This document shows, one piece after another, positions 15,561 through 24,160 of a stretch of DNA of 64,000 bases. The DNA comes from BOG-224 sp963783505. GTDB lineage: Bacteria; Acidobacteriota; Terriglobia; Bryobacterales; Bryobacteraceae. The translations under genes and the position numbers were made by a program. Numbering within the stretch: the stretch's first letter is position 1; each line of letters begins with the position of its first letter. Below the pieces are notes generated by a model, which worked only from the letters and a program-made list of their open reading frames with translations, searched no databases and was not told the DNA's origin. The stretch lies in the NCBI GenBank assembly GCA_963783505.1, contig CAWAOP010000054.1, positions 24,735 to 88,734 of the forward strand, written 5' to 3'.

Positions 15561-17393
15561 TCACCTCACGTAATCCTTCGCAATTTCCCGCTTGTCATAC
15601 CCATCCAGCACGTGCGCTACGCGGATTTTCTTCAGCGACGTGGGCGAAAGCTGGCCGATCGGAATATACACAATCGTTCTCCCTAGCCTGGATGCGATGC
15701 TCTTGAAGATTGTGCGCGGCGGCTTTGCGGCGACATAGACGACGTGCCGCTCCACGGAATAATCCAGTGCCGCCAGCAGCAGGCGCTCGGATTTCGATTC
15801 GGCGTACTCGTAATCCGGGTCCTGCCACACGTCGTACATGCGCCGCGGCGGCAGCGTCATCAAGAGCCCGCCATATTCCGCGCGCCCGATGCCCGGCCCT
15901 ACCAGATTGTCGAATGGAAACGTGGAATAGAAAGCCATGTCCGATTCGTTCCGGCTCTCGCCCAGCCACGTGGTCATGTACGAGTAGCGGTTGTCGCGGT
16001 CTTCGTCGAAGATCACCACCACCGCGCCCACTTCGCCCTGAATTTTCTGGAATTGCCGCACATAGATTCTGCCTTCGTGCCAGTTGCGGATGGTCTCGCG
16101 CATATCGATGCCATCCAGAATCGACGTGGTGAACGGCTCCACGCGCACCCGCTCTTCGGAGAGAATGCTCTTGCCCTTCTTCTTCAGGTAGCGCCCGTAG
16201 TCCTCGATCACCAGGTCCTCGGGCGGATACGAACAGATGCCCGTTCCGTTCAACTGGCTGGCCCATTCACCGGCGTACTTTTCTTTCTTGCGCGGCTTCA
16301 GCCCGAACGGCCGCAGACGCCGCTTCGCGCTCGGCAGTCTGCGACGCAGCCGGATGCGGCGCGTATCGCGCCACATTTCGTCGCCCGAAATGCGCACGGT
16401 CGGCAAATCGGACTCGGTCTGTTGCGGCGGATATTTGCCCGCCGTCTCCCAAACTTCCCAGGCGTAGTTATCGTCGGCGACGCCGCGCGCCGCTACGGCC
16501 AGATCGTAGAGCCCCGCGATCAGATCGTTCCCCGCCAGCGCCAGGTTGCGCGTGTAGCGCGCCAAGAGGCGCCGCTGCCAGTGCGCCATGCGTTCGCCCG
16601 TGGAAGCTTCGTAGGCTTTTTCGGCCTCGCGCAGGACGGCCAACTGCGCGTGGCGGCGATCGATCCGCTTCGGATCGGCCATCTCCGCGCGGAAATTCTC
16701 ATACCGCCATTCGAGCGCCGGATAATCCACGGTGATTTCGGCCAGCGAGTCCGGGTGAGGGTTCAGCAACTCGATACCTGGGATGCGCGAACGCGCCATC
16801 GGTTGCGCCCGCGGCTCTTCCATCGCATCCAGCAAGGGGTCCAGCAGATTGAGCGAGACCACCACGAACACGCGCGCCAGCGGGTCCGTCCCCTGAAGTT
16901 TCCAGGCGATTCCCGCGGCGTGCCGGTCGATCTCCTCCGTACGCGGCTGCGGATACACGCGGTACGCCTCGACGTACCGGTCCAGACCAATTAGCCGCAG
17001 GGCATACGGGTCCGGGTACGCATCCTCGAGATGAGGCCGCGTGCCCGCCGCCGGCTCCGCGAAAACGATTTCCGCTCCCACTTCAAGCCCCGTGCGGATC
17101 GCCTCGGTAAACGGATCGGCCGGCTCGACGAGCACGTATACGGCTTCTTCGTCCGCCCCCGCCTCCGGATAAAAGATGGCGGACATTTGCGGCAGCCGCT
17201 CCACGGCCCGCATCCACGCCGGTTGGAGCGCCACAGGCAGTTCGAGCGCGATTACGTTGGGCCGCGCGCGCAGAATCGCCTGCCGTGTTTCGAGGGCGAA
17301 TTCCATCCGCCCCGGCGCTACGGGAAAGTAGGTGAACCGGCCGCGAATCAGGCTTGCGGCGTCAGGCGGCGGAAGGCTTTCCTCTTCGGACAT
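15561..17393 (-). CDS. Unrecognised 610-residue partner of a MoxR ATPase
   Basis: I do not recognise this family with confidence. The N-terminal region (about residues 10-80: GRFTYFPVAPGRMEFALE, RARPNVIALELPVALQPAWM) has the alternation of strands and the IALELP motif seen in ChaN/TraB-like and DUF5682-type proteins that accompany MoxR ATPases. The middle region is helical and basic (IRLRRRLPSAKRRLRPFG). The C-terminal half is mixed alpha/beta with conserved-looking FDEDRDNRYSYMTTWLG and LLLAALDYSVERHVVYVAAK. No transmembrane helix or signal peptide is apparent, so it is probably cytoplasmic. ATG 17393 lies within the end of the MoxR gene (32-bp overlap), so the two are translated from one operon and probably act together. 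Confidence 0.72.
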   Translation of the reverse strand: MSEEESLPPPDAASLIRGRFTYFPVAPGRMEFALETRQAILRARPNVIALELPVALQPAWMRAVERLPQMSAIFYPEAGADEEAVYVLVEPADPFTEAIRTGLEVGAEIVFAEPAAGTRPHLEDAYPDPYALRLIGLDRYVEAYRVYPQPRTEEIDRHAAGIAWKLQGTDPLARVFVVVSLNLLDPLLDAMEEPRAQPMARSRIPGIELLNPHPDSLAEITVDYPALEWRYENFRAEMADPKRIDRRHAQLAVLREAEKAYEASTGERMAHWQRRLLARYTRNLALAGNDLIAGLYDLAVAARGVADDNYAWEVWETAGKYPPQQTESDLPTVRISGDEMWRDTRRIRLRRRLPSAKRRLRPFGLKPRKKEKYAGEWASQLNGTGICSYPPEDLVIEDYGRYLKKKGKSILSEERVRVEPFTTSILDGIDMRETIRNWHEGRIYVRQFQKIQGEVGAVVVIFDEDRDNRYSYMTTWLGESRNESDMAFYSTFPFDNLVGPGIGRAEYGGLLMTLPPRRMYDVWQDPDYEYAESKSERLLLAALDYSVERHVVYVAAKPPRTIFKSIASRLGRTIVYIPIGQLSPTSLKKIRVAHVLDGYDKREIAKDYVR

Positions 17394-18219
17394 AACGCAG
17401 CGCTTCCTCTCCCAGCACCTGCACGACGGCGATTTCAAGCGCCTCGGTTTCGTGCGTTCTGGCCGTAGCCAGGCTCTTCAGCTTGATGGCGTATCGAGCC
17501 ACGTTGATGCCGTCGCGCACCGTATAGCGCTCGTCGGCGGCGTGCGCCACCTGGAGAAAGTCCGTCACGTAGGTAAGAATGCGGTCCTCCGCGAACGGGA
17601 GATTTTCGCGCAGGATGTGCATTTCCTCGTCGCGCTCCGGAAAGTCGATGAAGATCTGCGGCTGAAGACGCGAATGGATGTACTCGGGCAGCTCGAATGT
17701 GGAGGCGTCGTCGTTCATTGTGGCCACCAGCCGGAATTGCGGGTGCGCCTTGATCTTGATGCCTGCCACGATGGACTCGACATAGCGACGGTTATCGAGC
17801 AGCGGCGCAAGACTCGCCCAGCTCTTCTCGCTCATTCGGTTGCCTTCGTCCAGAATCGCCACGCCGCCGCGAATCATGGCGGTCACGAGAGGCGACGCGA
17901 CATAACGCAAGCTGCCTTCGCCTTCAATCACGGGCGTGACCAGCAGGTCCTCGGGCCGCGTATCCATGGTGGCCTGGAGGATGTACGCATCGCGCCCCAT
18001 GCGGCGCGCCGCCGCGTACGCCAGCGTAGTCTTTCCCACGCCCGGCTTTCCGAGCAGGCGCGGATTCATGGGAAGATCCTGATCGTTCACCACCATCCAC
18101 GCCGCCAGAAGCTGGCGCATGAGTTCATCCTGCCCCACCCACTGAACGCCGATTTCATCCGGATGAGCCAGATGCAGCGTAACGCCTTCGGTTTCGACCT
18201 TCATACCCTGATGTTTCAT
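17362..18219 (-). CDS. MoxR-family AAA+ ATPase
   Basis: A 285-residue AAA+ protein of the MoxR type, ATPases that remodel or load partners such as VWA proteins. The Walker A motif GKPGVGKT spans about residues 57-64 and Walker B is VAILDEGN with Asp124 and Glu125. Sensor 1 is ATMNDD, and the arginine-finger region follows (SRLQPQIFIDFPERDEE). The start was set at MKHQGMKVETEG (18219). MKVETEG at 18204 is also possible. No VWA gene lies beside it, which is unusual. The adjacent partner gene overlaps by 32 bp and is the best candidate substrate or effector. Confidence 0.9.
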   Translation of the reverse strand: MKHQGMKVETEGVTLHLAHPDEIGVQWVGQDELMRQLLAAWMVVNDQDLPMNPRLLGKPGVGKTTLAYAAARRMGRDAYILQATMDTRPEDLLVTPVIEGEGSLRYVASPLVTAMIRGGVAILDEGNRMSEKSWASLAPLLDNRRYVESIVAGIKIKAHPQFRLVATMNDDASTFELPEYIHSRLQPQIFIDFPERDEEMHILRENLPFAEDRILTYVTDFLQVAHAADERYTVRDGINVARYAIKLKSLATARTHETEALEIAVVQVLGEEALRYVRRGKPSAA

Positions 18220-18363
18220 TATGCGGCGCCCGGTGGGGCCGGGGCTTTGGCCCTGCCGCCGGCGTTCCGGCCGGCGTCTGTGCGCTTGCGGACAAAGCGC
18301 CGCCCAAGCCCCCCCAAGCCCCCGCATTCCGGATGCGCTACTCTTTTATCCAAGGAGGCTCAA

Positions 18364-19263
18364 ATGCCCCGATGCTACGCACTTCCGACCGCGCTCGCAA
18401 TCGCAGGGTCTCTGGTTTTCGCTCAAAGCCAACCGCAAACCCCGGCTCCTCGCCCCGAATTCGAAGTCGCTTCCGTCAAGCCCAGTGGCGACTGCCGAAA
18501 CAAAGCCGGAAACGAAGGCCCGTCGCCGGGCAGACTCGTCCTCTCCTGCGACTCGCTCCACGATCTCATCCAGATAGCCTATGGCGCTTTTGAGGGCGGG
18601 ACGCTGAAGGCGAAGATCCTCGACATTGTCGGCGGGCCGCCCTGGCTCGAATCAGACCACTGGGACATCGAAGCCAAAGCCGAAGGCCCGGCTGGAGCCG
18701 CCACCACCATTGGCCCCATGCTTCAAACGCTCCTCGAGGACCGGTTCCAACTCAAGGTCCACAAGGAAGCCCGCGACAAACCGGTCTACGCGCTCACTCT
18801 GATGAAGGACGCGAGCAAACTGCAACCCACGAAGGAGGGCAGTTGCACTCCGATTGATCTGGACAATCTGCCGAAGCAGATGCAGTCAGGCGGGACTCCG
18901 CCCAAGTTCTGTGGCATCGGTCAATTCCGTGTGAGGAATGGTGTCTTTACCGGCGATCTGCCGGGCACAACAATGGCCGAGCTTGCCGGGCGAGAGATCG
19001 CGAATGATGTGGACCGGCCCATCGTCAACAAGACCGGCCTCACGGGCCGCTATGACATCCACCTGGAGTTTTCGCGCGACCTGACTCCGCGGGCGCCCGC
19101 CAACCTGGGTGCCGCCGAAGCGCCCAGCGCGCCGGCTCCCGCCCCGGCCGGCCCGTCGATCTTCACCGCCCTTCAGGAGCAACTCGGATTGAAGCTGGTC
19201 CCCGAGAAAGCGCCCATCGAAGTCATCGTGGTCAACCGCGCCGAAAAGCCGTCGGCGAACTGA
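18364..19263 (+). CDS. TIGR03435-family secreted protein
   Basis: A 299-residue protein of the soil-associated TIGR03435 family, which is abundant in Acidobacteriota and has no known function. The pattern is clear: signal peptide (ALPTALAIAGSLVFAQS), FEVASVKPS, GRLVLSCDSLHDLIQIAYG, WDIEAKAEG, LQTLLEDRFQLKVHKEARDK, VYALTLMKD, DRPIVNKTGLTGRYDIHLEF and the ending IEVIVVNRAEKPSAN. A strong ribosome site (AAGGAGG) ends a few bases before ATG at 18364. A Pro/Ala-rich linker precedes the last domain. It stands alone between the MoxR operon and VapBC. The protein is probably exported. Confidence 0.93.
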   Translation: MPRCYALPTALAIAGSLVFAQSQPQTPAPRPEFEVASVKPSGDCRNKAGNEGPSPGRLVLSCDSLHDLIQIAYGAFEGGTLKAKILDIVGGPPWLESDHWDIEAKAEGPAGAATTIGPMLQTLLEDRFQLKVHKEARDKPVYALTLMKDASKLQPTKEGSCTPIDLDNLPKQMQSGGTPPKFCGIGQFRVRNGVFTGDLPGTTMAELAGREIANDVDRPIVNKTGLTGRYDIHLEFSRDLTPRAPANLGAAEAPSAPAPAPAGPSIFTALQEQLGLKLVPEKAPIEVIVVNRAEKPSAN

Positions 19264-19335
19264 AGCGGGCCTTAAGTCCCAAAGGCTGTTAATAAGCCTG
19301 TGGGCCTATAATGTTAATGTACGGAGCAATCGCCG

Positions 19336-19608
19336 ATGCCTCTCGCCGCCAAACGGACGCACATTGTCATTCCCAGCCGCCTTGCCGCCGAAATCGATTC
19401 CATGGTAGGCAAGCGGGGCCGCAGCTCTTTTCTGGCCCAGGCGGCTGAAAAGGAGATCCTGCGCCTCCGGCAAATCAAGGCTCTCGAATCGGCCGCCGGT
19501 GCGTGGAAGGCCAGCGACCATCCCGAACTCCAAAGGGGCGCGGCGGCCTGGGTTAAGCGGCTCCGCGGCGAGTACGATTCCCGGCTTCGGAAGCGGACCC
19601 CGCGTTAG
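19336..19608 (+). CDS. VapB-like antitoxin
   Basis: A 90-residue basic protein. The N-terminal MPLAAKRTHIVIPSRLAAEI matches a ribbon-helix-helix antitoxin strand and first helix, followed by a helical toxin-binding region (AAEKEILRLRQIKALESAA). It precedes the PIN-domain toxin with a 2-bp gap, the usual order. A TATAAT hexamer at 19307-19312 lies 24 bp upstream of the ATG and probably drives the pair. RHH antitoxins of this type normally repress their own promoter, which I infer here but do not see as an operator. Confidence 0.82.
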   Translation: MPLAAKRTHIVIPSRLAAEIDSMVGKRGRSSFLAQAAEKEILRLRQIKALESAAGAWKASDHPELQRGAAAWVKRLRGEYDSRLRKRTPR

Positions 19609-19610
19609 GT

Positions 19611-20003
19611 ATGGCCACGTTCCTGCTCGACACCTCCGTCATCCTTGACGTTCTCAACGACAGGCGCGCCCGGCCGGCGCAGCTTCTGGGTCTGCTTCGG
19701 TCCGGCCATACGCTGGCCTGCTGTCCAATCAACATCACCGAAGTCTACGCGGGAACGCGGCCGAATGAAGAGGCAGCCACCGAAGAGCTTTTTGCCAGTC
19801 TCCAGCACTTCCCCATCGCCCCCCAAGCCGCCCGTCTGGCCGGTGAACTCAAACGAACGTACTCCCGCAAAGGCCGGACTCCGAACATCGCCGACGCCAT
19901 CATCGCCGCGGTGGCCATCCACAACGGTCTCACACTCATTACCGACAACGCCAAGGATTTCCCTATGCCGGAGATCGCGCTCCACTCACTGCCAAGGGCC
20001 TGA
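19611..20003 (+). CDS. vapC: VapC-like PIN-domain toxin
   Basis: A 130-residue PIN-domain ribonuclease. The acidic active-site residues are visible as Asp7 (LLDTSV), Glu44 (NITEVY), Asp95 (NIADAI) and Asp112 (LITDNAKDF), which are needed for metal-dependent RNA cleavage. VapC toxins cut tRNA or rRNA when their antitoxin is degraded. The gene starts two bases after the antitoxin stop. Length is standard. Nothing in the sequence identifies the RNA target. Confidence 0.9.
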   Translation: MATFLLDTSVILDVLNDRRARPAQLLGLLRSGHTLACCPINITEVYAGTRPNEEAATEELFASLQHFPIAPQAARLAGELKRTYSRKGRTPNIADAIIAAVAIHNGLTLITDNAKDFPMPEIALHSLPRA

Positions 20004-20072
20004 CCGCGGCGTCCCATTCCGTTTCCTGAATCCTCACCGCCTTTTGCTGCGTCGTCCTATCAGGAGGGGAAA

Positions 20073-20714
20073 ATGAGCTTCGGTATTACTCTGCCTTTAT
20101 TCGCCGCGGCCGCCGCCAATTTGGCCGGGGCCGCATTTCCCGCGCCGGCGATCGATATTCCGGCTTCACCCAATCAACCTGCCGCGCCCGCTGTGTTCTC
20201 CGGCGGCTGCTTCTGGGGAATGGAAGCGATATTCGAGCGGCTTGGCGGAGTACTGGGCGTAACTTCCGGTTTCGCCGGCGGCAAAGCCGGAACGGCGCAT
20301 TACGAGATGGTCAGCGAAGGCGATACCGGCCACGCCGAATCCGTCCAGGTCATGTACAACCCGTCGAAGATCTCCTATGGCAAGCTGCTTCAGGTGTTCT
20401 TCGCCGTGGCTCACGACCCTACCGAGCTCAATCGGCAAGGCCCGGACTCCGGGACGCAATACCGCTCCGCGATCTGGTATGCCAACGAAGCTCAAAAGAA
20501 AGTGGCCGAAGCCTACATCCAGCAGCTCACGAAAGCCAAGGTCTTCCGGTTTCCGATCATCACCCAGGTCAACCCGCTGCCGGCGTTTTACCCGGCCGAA
20601 GAGTACCACCAGCACTTCATTGACCGGAACCCGGACTATCCCTACGTGGTTTACAACGACCTGCCGAAGCTCAAGCAGCTTGAAGTTCAGTTTCCGGAAT
20701 TGCTGAGAAGGTGA
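20073..20714 (+). CDS. msrA: Peptide methionine sulfoxide reductase A, exported form
   Basis: A 213-residue MsrA that reduces methionine-S-sulfoxide in proteins. The catalytic Cys46 lies in SGGCFWGMEAIFERLGGV, and GFAGGKAGTAHYEMVSEGDT, GHAESVQVMYNP, FFAVAHDPTELNRQGPDSG and FYPAEEYHQHF are all canonical. The first 25 or so residues form a signal peptide (LPLFAAAAANLAGAAFPAPA), so the enzyme probably works in the periplasm or at the outer membrane. A purine-rich site (AGGAGGGG) precedes the ATG at 20073. It is a single gene with no msrB partner in the window. Confidence 0.95.
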   Translation: MSFGITLPLFAAAAANLAGAAFPAPAIDIPASPNQPAAPAVFSGGCFWGMEAIFERLGGVLGVTSGFAGGKAGTAHYEMVSEGDTGHAESVQVMYNPSKISYGKLLQVFFAVAHDPTELNRQGPDSGTQYRSAIWYANEAQKKVAEAYIQQLTKAKVFRFPIITQVNPLPAFYPAEEYHQHFIDRNPDYPYVVYNDLPKLKQLEVQFPELLRR

Positions 20715-20765
20715 AGGCGATAGCGCAGTGGGTCGCAGATAGCGGAAAGTAAGATTCGCGTATGG

Positions 20766-20829
20766 GCAAAGCGGGGACAGGCACGAAGTCTCGCAAAAGG
20801 CGCGAAATTCGAGCCTGTCCCCGTTTTGC
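20766..20829. repeat. REP-like inverted repeat with gggacaggc arms
   Basis: The arm gcaaagcggggacaggc (20766-20782) pairs with gcctgtccccgttttgc (20813-20829) with one G-T wobble, giving a 17-bp stem around a 30-base loop. A partial arm (agcctgtccccgaa) recurs near 25247-25260. Arms with gggacaggc resemble REP sequences mobilised by REP-associated tyrosine transposases in other bacteria, but no such transposase is in the window. It lies between msrA and the isomerase-like gene. Confidence 0.72.
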
Positions 20830-20919
20830 AGCGTGTAGTCATAATGGGCAGTAATTGCGCCGCACTACAGTAGCATCCGAATCGAGCGGTACAGACAATC
20901 GCCGTGTGTGGTCTGCCGC

Positions 20920-22290
20920 TTACACCGTCTCCAGCGCCGCCTGCATCATCGCCCTGGTATACGCCACGCTGAATGTAATTCCCGTGTATCCGCCGCCGCC
21001 GGGGTAGCCGCCTATGCGGCCTCCGGGCGCTACGCGGTCTCTGTCGTAATCCAACGCCCGCGGATGCTCGGGGTAGATCGTGCCGGTATATTTATTCCGA
21101 ATGAGCGCCTTCATCACGCCGAACATGTCGCACTGGCCCGCGTCAATGAACAACTCGGTGTAGCGTTCGTACGGCTTCACCACATGCACGTTGCGATAGT
21201 GGACGTGGTTGATGCGCTTGCGGCTGGCGAAATAATCCGCCACCTCGACCGCGTTCGAACCCATCTCCGTGGTTACGCCGCAATCGAAGGTGATTCCGTT
21301 AGCCGGGCTGTTGACGATGGTAATGAGATGCTTCCATCCGTCCACCTTCCCCATGATCTGCTCCGAGCCACGGCTGATGGGCGCGGGAGGATCGTTGGGG
21401 TGCAGCGCCAGGCGGACGCCCGCCTTTTCGGCCGCCGGAACCGCCGCCTTCAGGAAGTATGTGATGTTGGCCCATATCTCATCCAGTTTGTGCGCGCCCT
21501 CATTGGCGAGCGGCGGAAGGTCGCGCAATTTCATACGCTTCGCGTTCGGAAATTGCGCCAGCGTCTCCGGCGTGATCTTGCCGTTTTCGTCGCGATAAAT
21601 CGGACCGACAACCTGTCCGTTGTCGCCTACGAGCACTTCCAGATCGAAGTCGAACTCCGTGTAGCCCGCGTTCGCCCGCCCGACTCCTTCGTAATAGCCC
21701 TCGATGATGCGGTGCGCGTAGAAGTTGTACTCCACCACCTGCAGCCCGCCCTTGCCCGCGGCCTCGATGGAGGCGATGACCGGTTCCATGTCCTTCGCGC
21801 GCTGATCCCGCCCATAGATGACGCTATTAGGGATGTTGATCATTGCGTTGTAGGCCACCAGGCCGGCGTCCTTGGCGGTTTGAACCACGCGGCGGACGTT
21901 CTCTTCCGTCCATGGCGAGCCGCCTACGCCGACGCCCAGCAGATGCGTCACGCCAAGCTGCTTGATGCGCTGATAACTTGCGGACGGGTTACCGCCGCCG
22001 AACCCGCCGCGGCCTGCCGGCGCCGCCGGGGCCGGTTCGGGCTTCGGGGCGAGGAAGCCTCCGTAACCTCCGCCTCCGCCACCGCGTCCAGCGCTTGCCG
22101 GCGCGGCCTGCGCCTGCGCGGGCAGCGGACCGCCTCCATCCCCTGATGAAAGACAAATCTTCGGCGTATCCGGACCCTCGACAATCGGCCATTGCCGGGC
22201 GGCCGCCGCGTAGCCCGGCTGCGCCGCCGGTGAAAAAGCCGCCGCTCCCGCCAATTGCATCGCGTTTCTTCGGGATATCTTCAAGCTCAT
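20920..22290 (-). CDS. Mannonate-dehydratase-like TIM-barrel protein with Tat leader
   Basis: A 456-residue protein. A Tat-type signal (ISRRNAMQLAGAAAF) is followed by a glycine-rich low-complexity segment (GRGGGGGGYGG and GRGGFGGG, about residues 68-100). The rest resembles UxuA, the enzyme that dehydrates D-mannonate to 2-keto-3-deoxygluconate: VRLALHPNDPPAPISRG, SPANGITFDCG and INHVHYRNVHVV carry the metal-binding histidine, cysteine and aspartate positions. The export signal and the insertion are atypical for UxuA, so this may be a periplasmic sugar isomerase or dehydratase of the xylose-isomerase-like superfamily. The gene is monocistronic. Confidence 0.82.
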   Translation of the reverse strand: MSLKISRRNAMQLAGAAAFSPAAQPGYAAAARQWPIVEGPDTPKICLSSGDGGGPLPAQAQAAPASAGRGGGGGGYGGFLAPKPEPAPAAPAGRGGFGGGNPSASYQRIKQLGVTHLLGVGVGGSPWTEENVRRVVQTAKDAGLVAYNAMINIPNSVIYGRDQRAKDMEPVIASIEAAGKGGLQVVEYNFYAHRIIEGYYEGVGRANAGYTEFDFDLEVLVGDNGQVVGPIYRDENGKITPETLAQFPNAKRMKLRDLPPLANEGAHKLDEIWANITYFLKAAVPAAEKAGVRLALHPNDPPAPISRGSEQIMGKVDGWKHLITIVNSPANGITFDCGVTTEMGSNAVEVADYFASRKRINHVHYRNVHVVKPYERYTELFIDAGQCDMFGVMKALIRNKYTGTIYPEHPRALDYDRDRVAPGGRIGGYPGGGGYTGITFSVAYTRAMMQAALETV

Positions 22291-22481
22291 AAAGCCTCCT
22301 GCAGGCCAACCGGCCCAATATGGCAGCTAACAGCATAAATCACGGCGGAAGCCGAGGGATAACGATGAGCGGAGCCGTGCTTGCACCAGCCGGCGGGTGC
22401 ATGGGCGCGGTTACGAGTTCGTGAAGAAGGCAAGAAGCGCCGATGAAGACGGATATTCGGAAGAGGAACGCTTCCGCCGGC

Positions 22482-22883
22482 TCAGGCAGTAGCGACGGCG
22501 GGAATGAGTCTTCGCCGGCTGCGCCCAATCACCCAGACCAGTGTCACGTATAGCGCGACTCCAGCCGGAACTCCGATGCACAGCCAGCCCGCGATGGCCT
22601 GCGCGAAGATGCCGCAGAAACCGTGCGGAGCCTTCACAATCCAAGCGCCCAATCGCGCAAACGGCAAAGCCAGGGCCAGTTGCACTGGAGTCGCCAGTTG
22701 ATTCACCAACTGAATCGCAGGGAGATTCAACCGCAGCGCGACGGCCGCGAGAGCGCAGAGGATAGTCGGGCAACCCACCATCGGAAAGGCCCCCAACACC
22801 ATTCCGACGGCGACAATCGCCGCGATTTGCGTGGTCGAGAGTTCTTCCGCGGCCCGAGCCAGCTTTCTGACGGTCTGTTTCAC
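22482..22883 (-). CDS. DUF2062-family membrane protein
   Basis: A 133-residue protein with the start GTG at 22883, in the overlap GTGA with the stop of the PHP gene. It contains two or three hydrophobic helices (IAAIVAVGMVLGAFPMVGC, LPAIQLVNQLATPVQLALAL, WLCIGVPAGVALYVTLVWVI), and the pattern GAFPMVGCPT followed by NLPAIQLVN is characteristic of DUF2062. Function is unknown. The translational overlap implies co-regulation with the PHP-domain protein. The C-terminal tail (GRSRRRLIPAVATA) is basic, consistent with cytoplasmic location. Confidence 0.75.
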   Translation of the reverse strand: MKQTVRKLARAAEELSTTQIAAIVAVGMVLGAFPMVGCPTILCALAAVALRLNLPAIQLVNQLATPVQLALALPFARLGAWIVKAPHGFCGIFAQAIAGWLCIGVPAGVALYVTLVWVIGRSRRRLIPAVATA

Positions 22884-23992
22884 TGCTGAACCTCCGTCCG
22901 CCGCGATAGCCAGTATCGAAGCGCCTGGCGAACGCCGGTATTGCCGAACAGTTGGAGCGTGGCGCTTACGGGTTTGATGATCGGCGGCTCGCCTTCGCTC
23001 CAAATCTCCGAGAGCTTTCGCACAATGCCATCGCCGCCGCGGTAAAAGATCCGGTCCGTCCACCTCACGCGCCCGGGGTATTCGGGATACGGCCGCAGAA
23101 TTTCCCAACAGGCTTCCATCAGGCGCGCCGGCATCGGTTCGCGATACTGCGGCATCAACACAATTGAGCTTTGCCCTTCCCTGATTTCGCCTGCGAATTC
23201 CGAAAACGTCGCGGCGCGAGTCAGATTCAGGCATGCCGATGGCTCGCAGGCATGACGATCGCCCCCGGAAACGATCGGCAGGCCCCACGCCTTCGCCAAG
23301 TCGATGGCGGCCAGATTCTCTTTCCAGCGCCGCGTGCCGTTCAGTTCGATCGCGTGGATGCGCTCGCGGCAGCGGGCTAGAAGAAGGCCGAGCGCCGGGG
23401 CATGGTCCGATTCCTCCACGCCTTCCTCGAGCCAGAACGGATGGTTGAGCACGATGAGCGTGTCCCGCGATTCACCGAGCGCAGCCAGCATCCCCGCGAG
23501 CGTCAATTCGTTGGGCGACGCGGTGAACGCCGCCAAGTCTCGCATCCATTGGCGCGCGCGGGACGGAGGCAGGTTGTGGATTCCGAGGTGAAAGATCGAC
23601 CGCCGGTACGGCACTGTCCACTCGACCGATATCGGAGCCTCTCGCGGGCCGGCGGATACCAGCAGGCCGATCCCGGCTTCGATGTTGTCGTGGTCGGTCA
23701 ATGAGACTATCGGATGGAGCCCCAGCCCGGCGATCTGTTCCCGCTCCAGATTGAGCGCGGAAGCGGGCGTGAGCGGGGGCGTCCAATGCGCTCGCGAGAA
23801 ATCCACTCCCGGCGCCGGGCCGCGCTCGTACGCTCGCACGATTTGCTCGATCACCGGCACGCCGCGAAGCTGCCGCGGCAGAAACCACAGGCACTCCTCC
23901 GAGTGCATGGTGTGTCCGTGCAAGCTGACGGCGGTCTGGAAACCCGCGATTGCTTCCGGTTCCCTCCAGAACGGCGATACCCGTGAATTCAT
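22880..23992 (-). CDS. PHP-domain phosphoesterase
   Basis: A 370-residue cytoplasmic protein with the polymerase-and-histidinol-phosphatase fold. Metal-binding motifs are SLHGHTMHSEE near residue 23, SLTDHDNIEAG near 97, VLNHPFW near 180 and SGGDRHACEP near 242. PHP enzymes hydrolyse phosphomono- or diesters with three metals, and the substrate here is not deducible. It lacks a polymerase domain and is longer than YciV-type exonucleases. It is followed by the DUF2062 gene with a 4-bp overlap. Nothing upstream suggests a larger operon. Confidence 0.84.
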   Translation of the reverse strand: MNSRVSPFWREPEAIAGFQTAVSLHGHTMHSEECLWFLPRQLRGVPVIEQIVRAYERGPAPGVDFSRAHWTPPLTPASALNLEREQIAGLGLHPIVSLTDHDNIEAGIGLLVSAGPREAPISVEWTVPYRRSIFHLGIHNLPPSRARQWMRDLAAFTASPNELTLAGMLAALGESRDTLIVLNHPFWLEEGVEESDHAPALGLLLARCRERIHAIELNGTRRWKENLAAIDLAKAWGLPIVSGGDRHACEPSACLNLTRAATFSEFAGEIREGQSSIVLMPQYREPMPARLMEACWEILRPYPEYPGRVRWTDRIFYRGGDGIVRKLSEIWSEGEPPIIKPVSATLQLFGNTGVRQALRYWLSRRTEVQQ

Positions 23993-24160
23993 CGGTTCAT
24001 CCCGGGCGCAAGAAGCGCTTTCATGCCACCAGGATGAAGCCGCACCCGTTACAATTCCGTGGCGTTTGGGTGCGGGTTTGAAGAAAACATCGACGGCGGA
24101 AAACGTTTTAGATTGCGTGCGAAAAGCGAGTAGTATGGTGCGGCGAGCGGATGAATGACT

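Noticed and set aside
15744..16994. A long plus-strand open frame opposite the MoxR partner gene
   Set aside because: It lacks recognisable protein features and its composition is that of an antisense shadow.
20908..22146. A long plus-strand frame opposite the mannonate-dehydratase-like gene
   Set aside because: The minus strand shows conserved motifs such as HPNDPP and HYRNV, and the plus frame has none.
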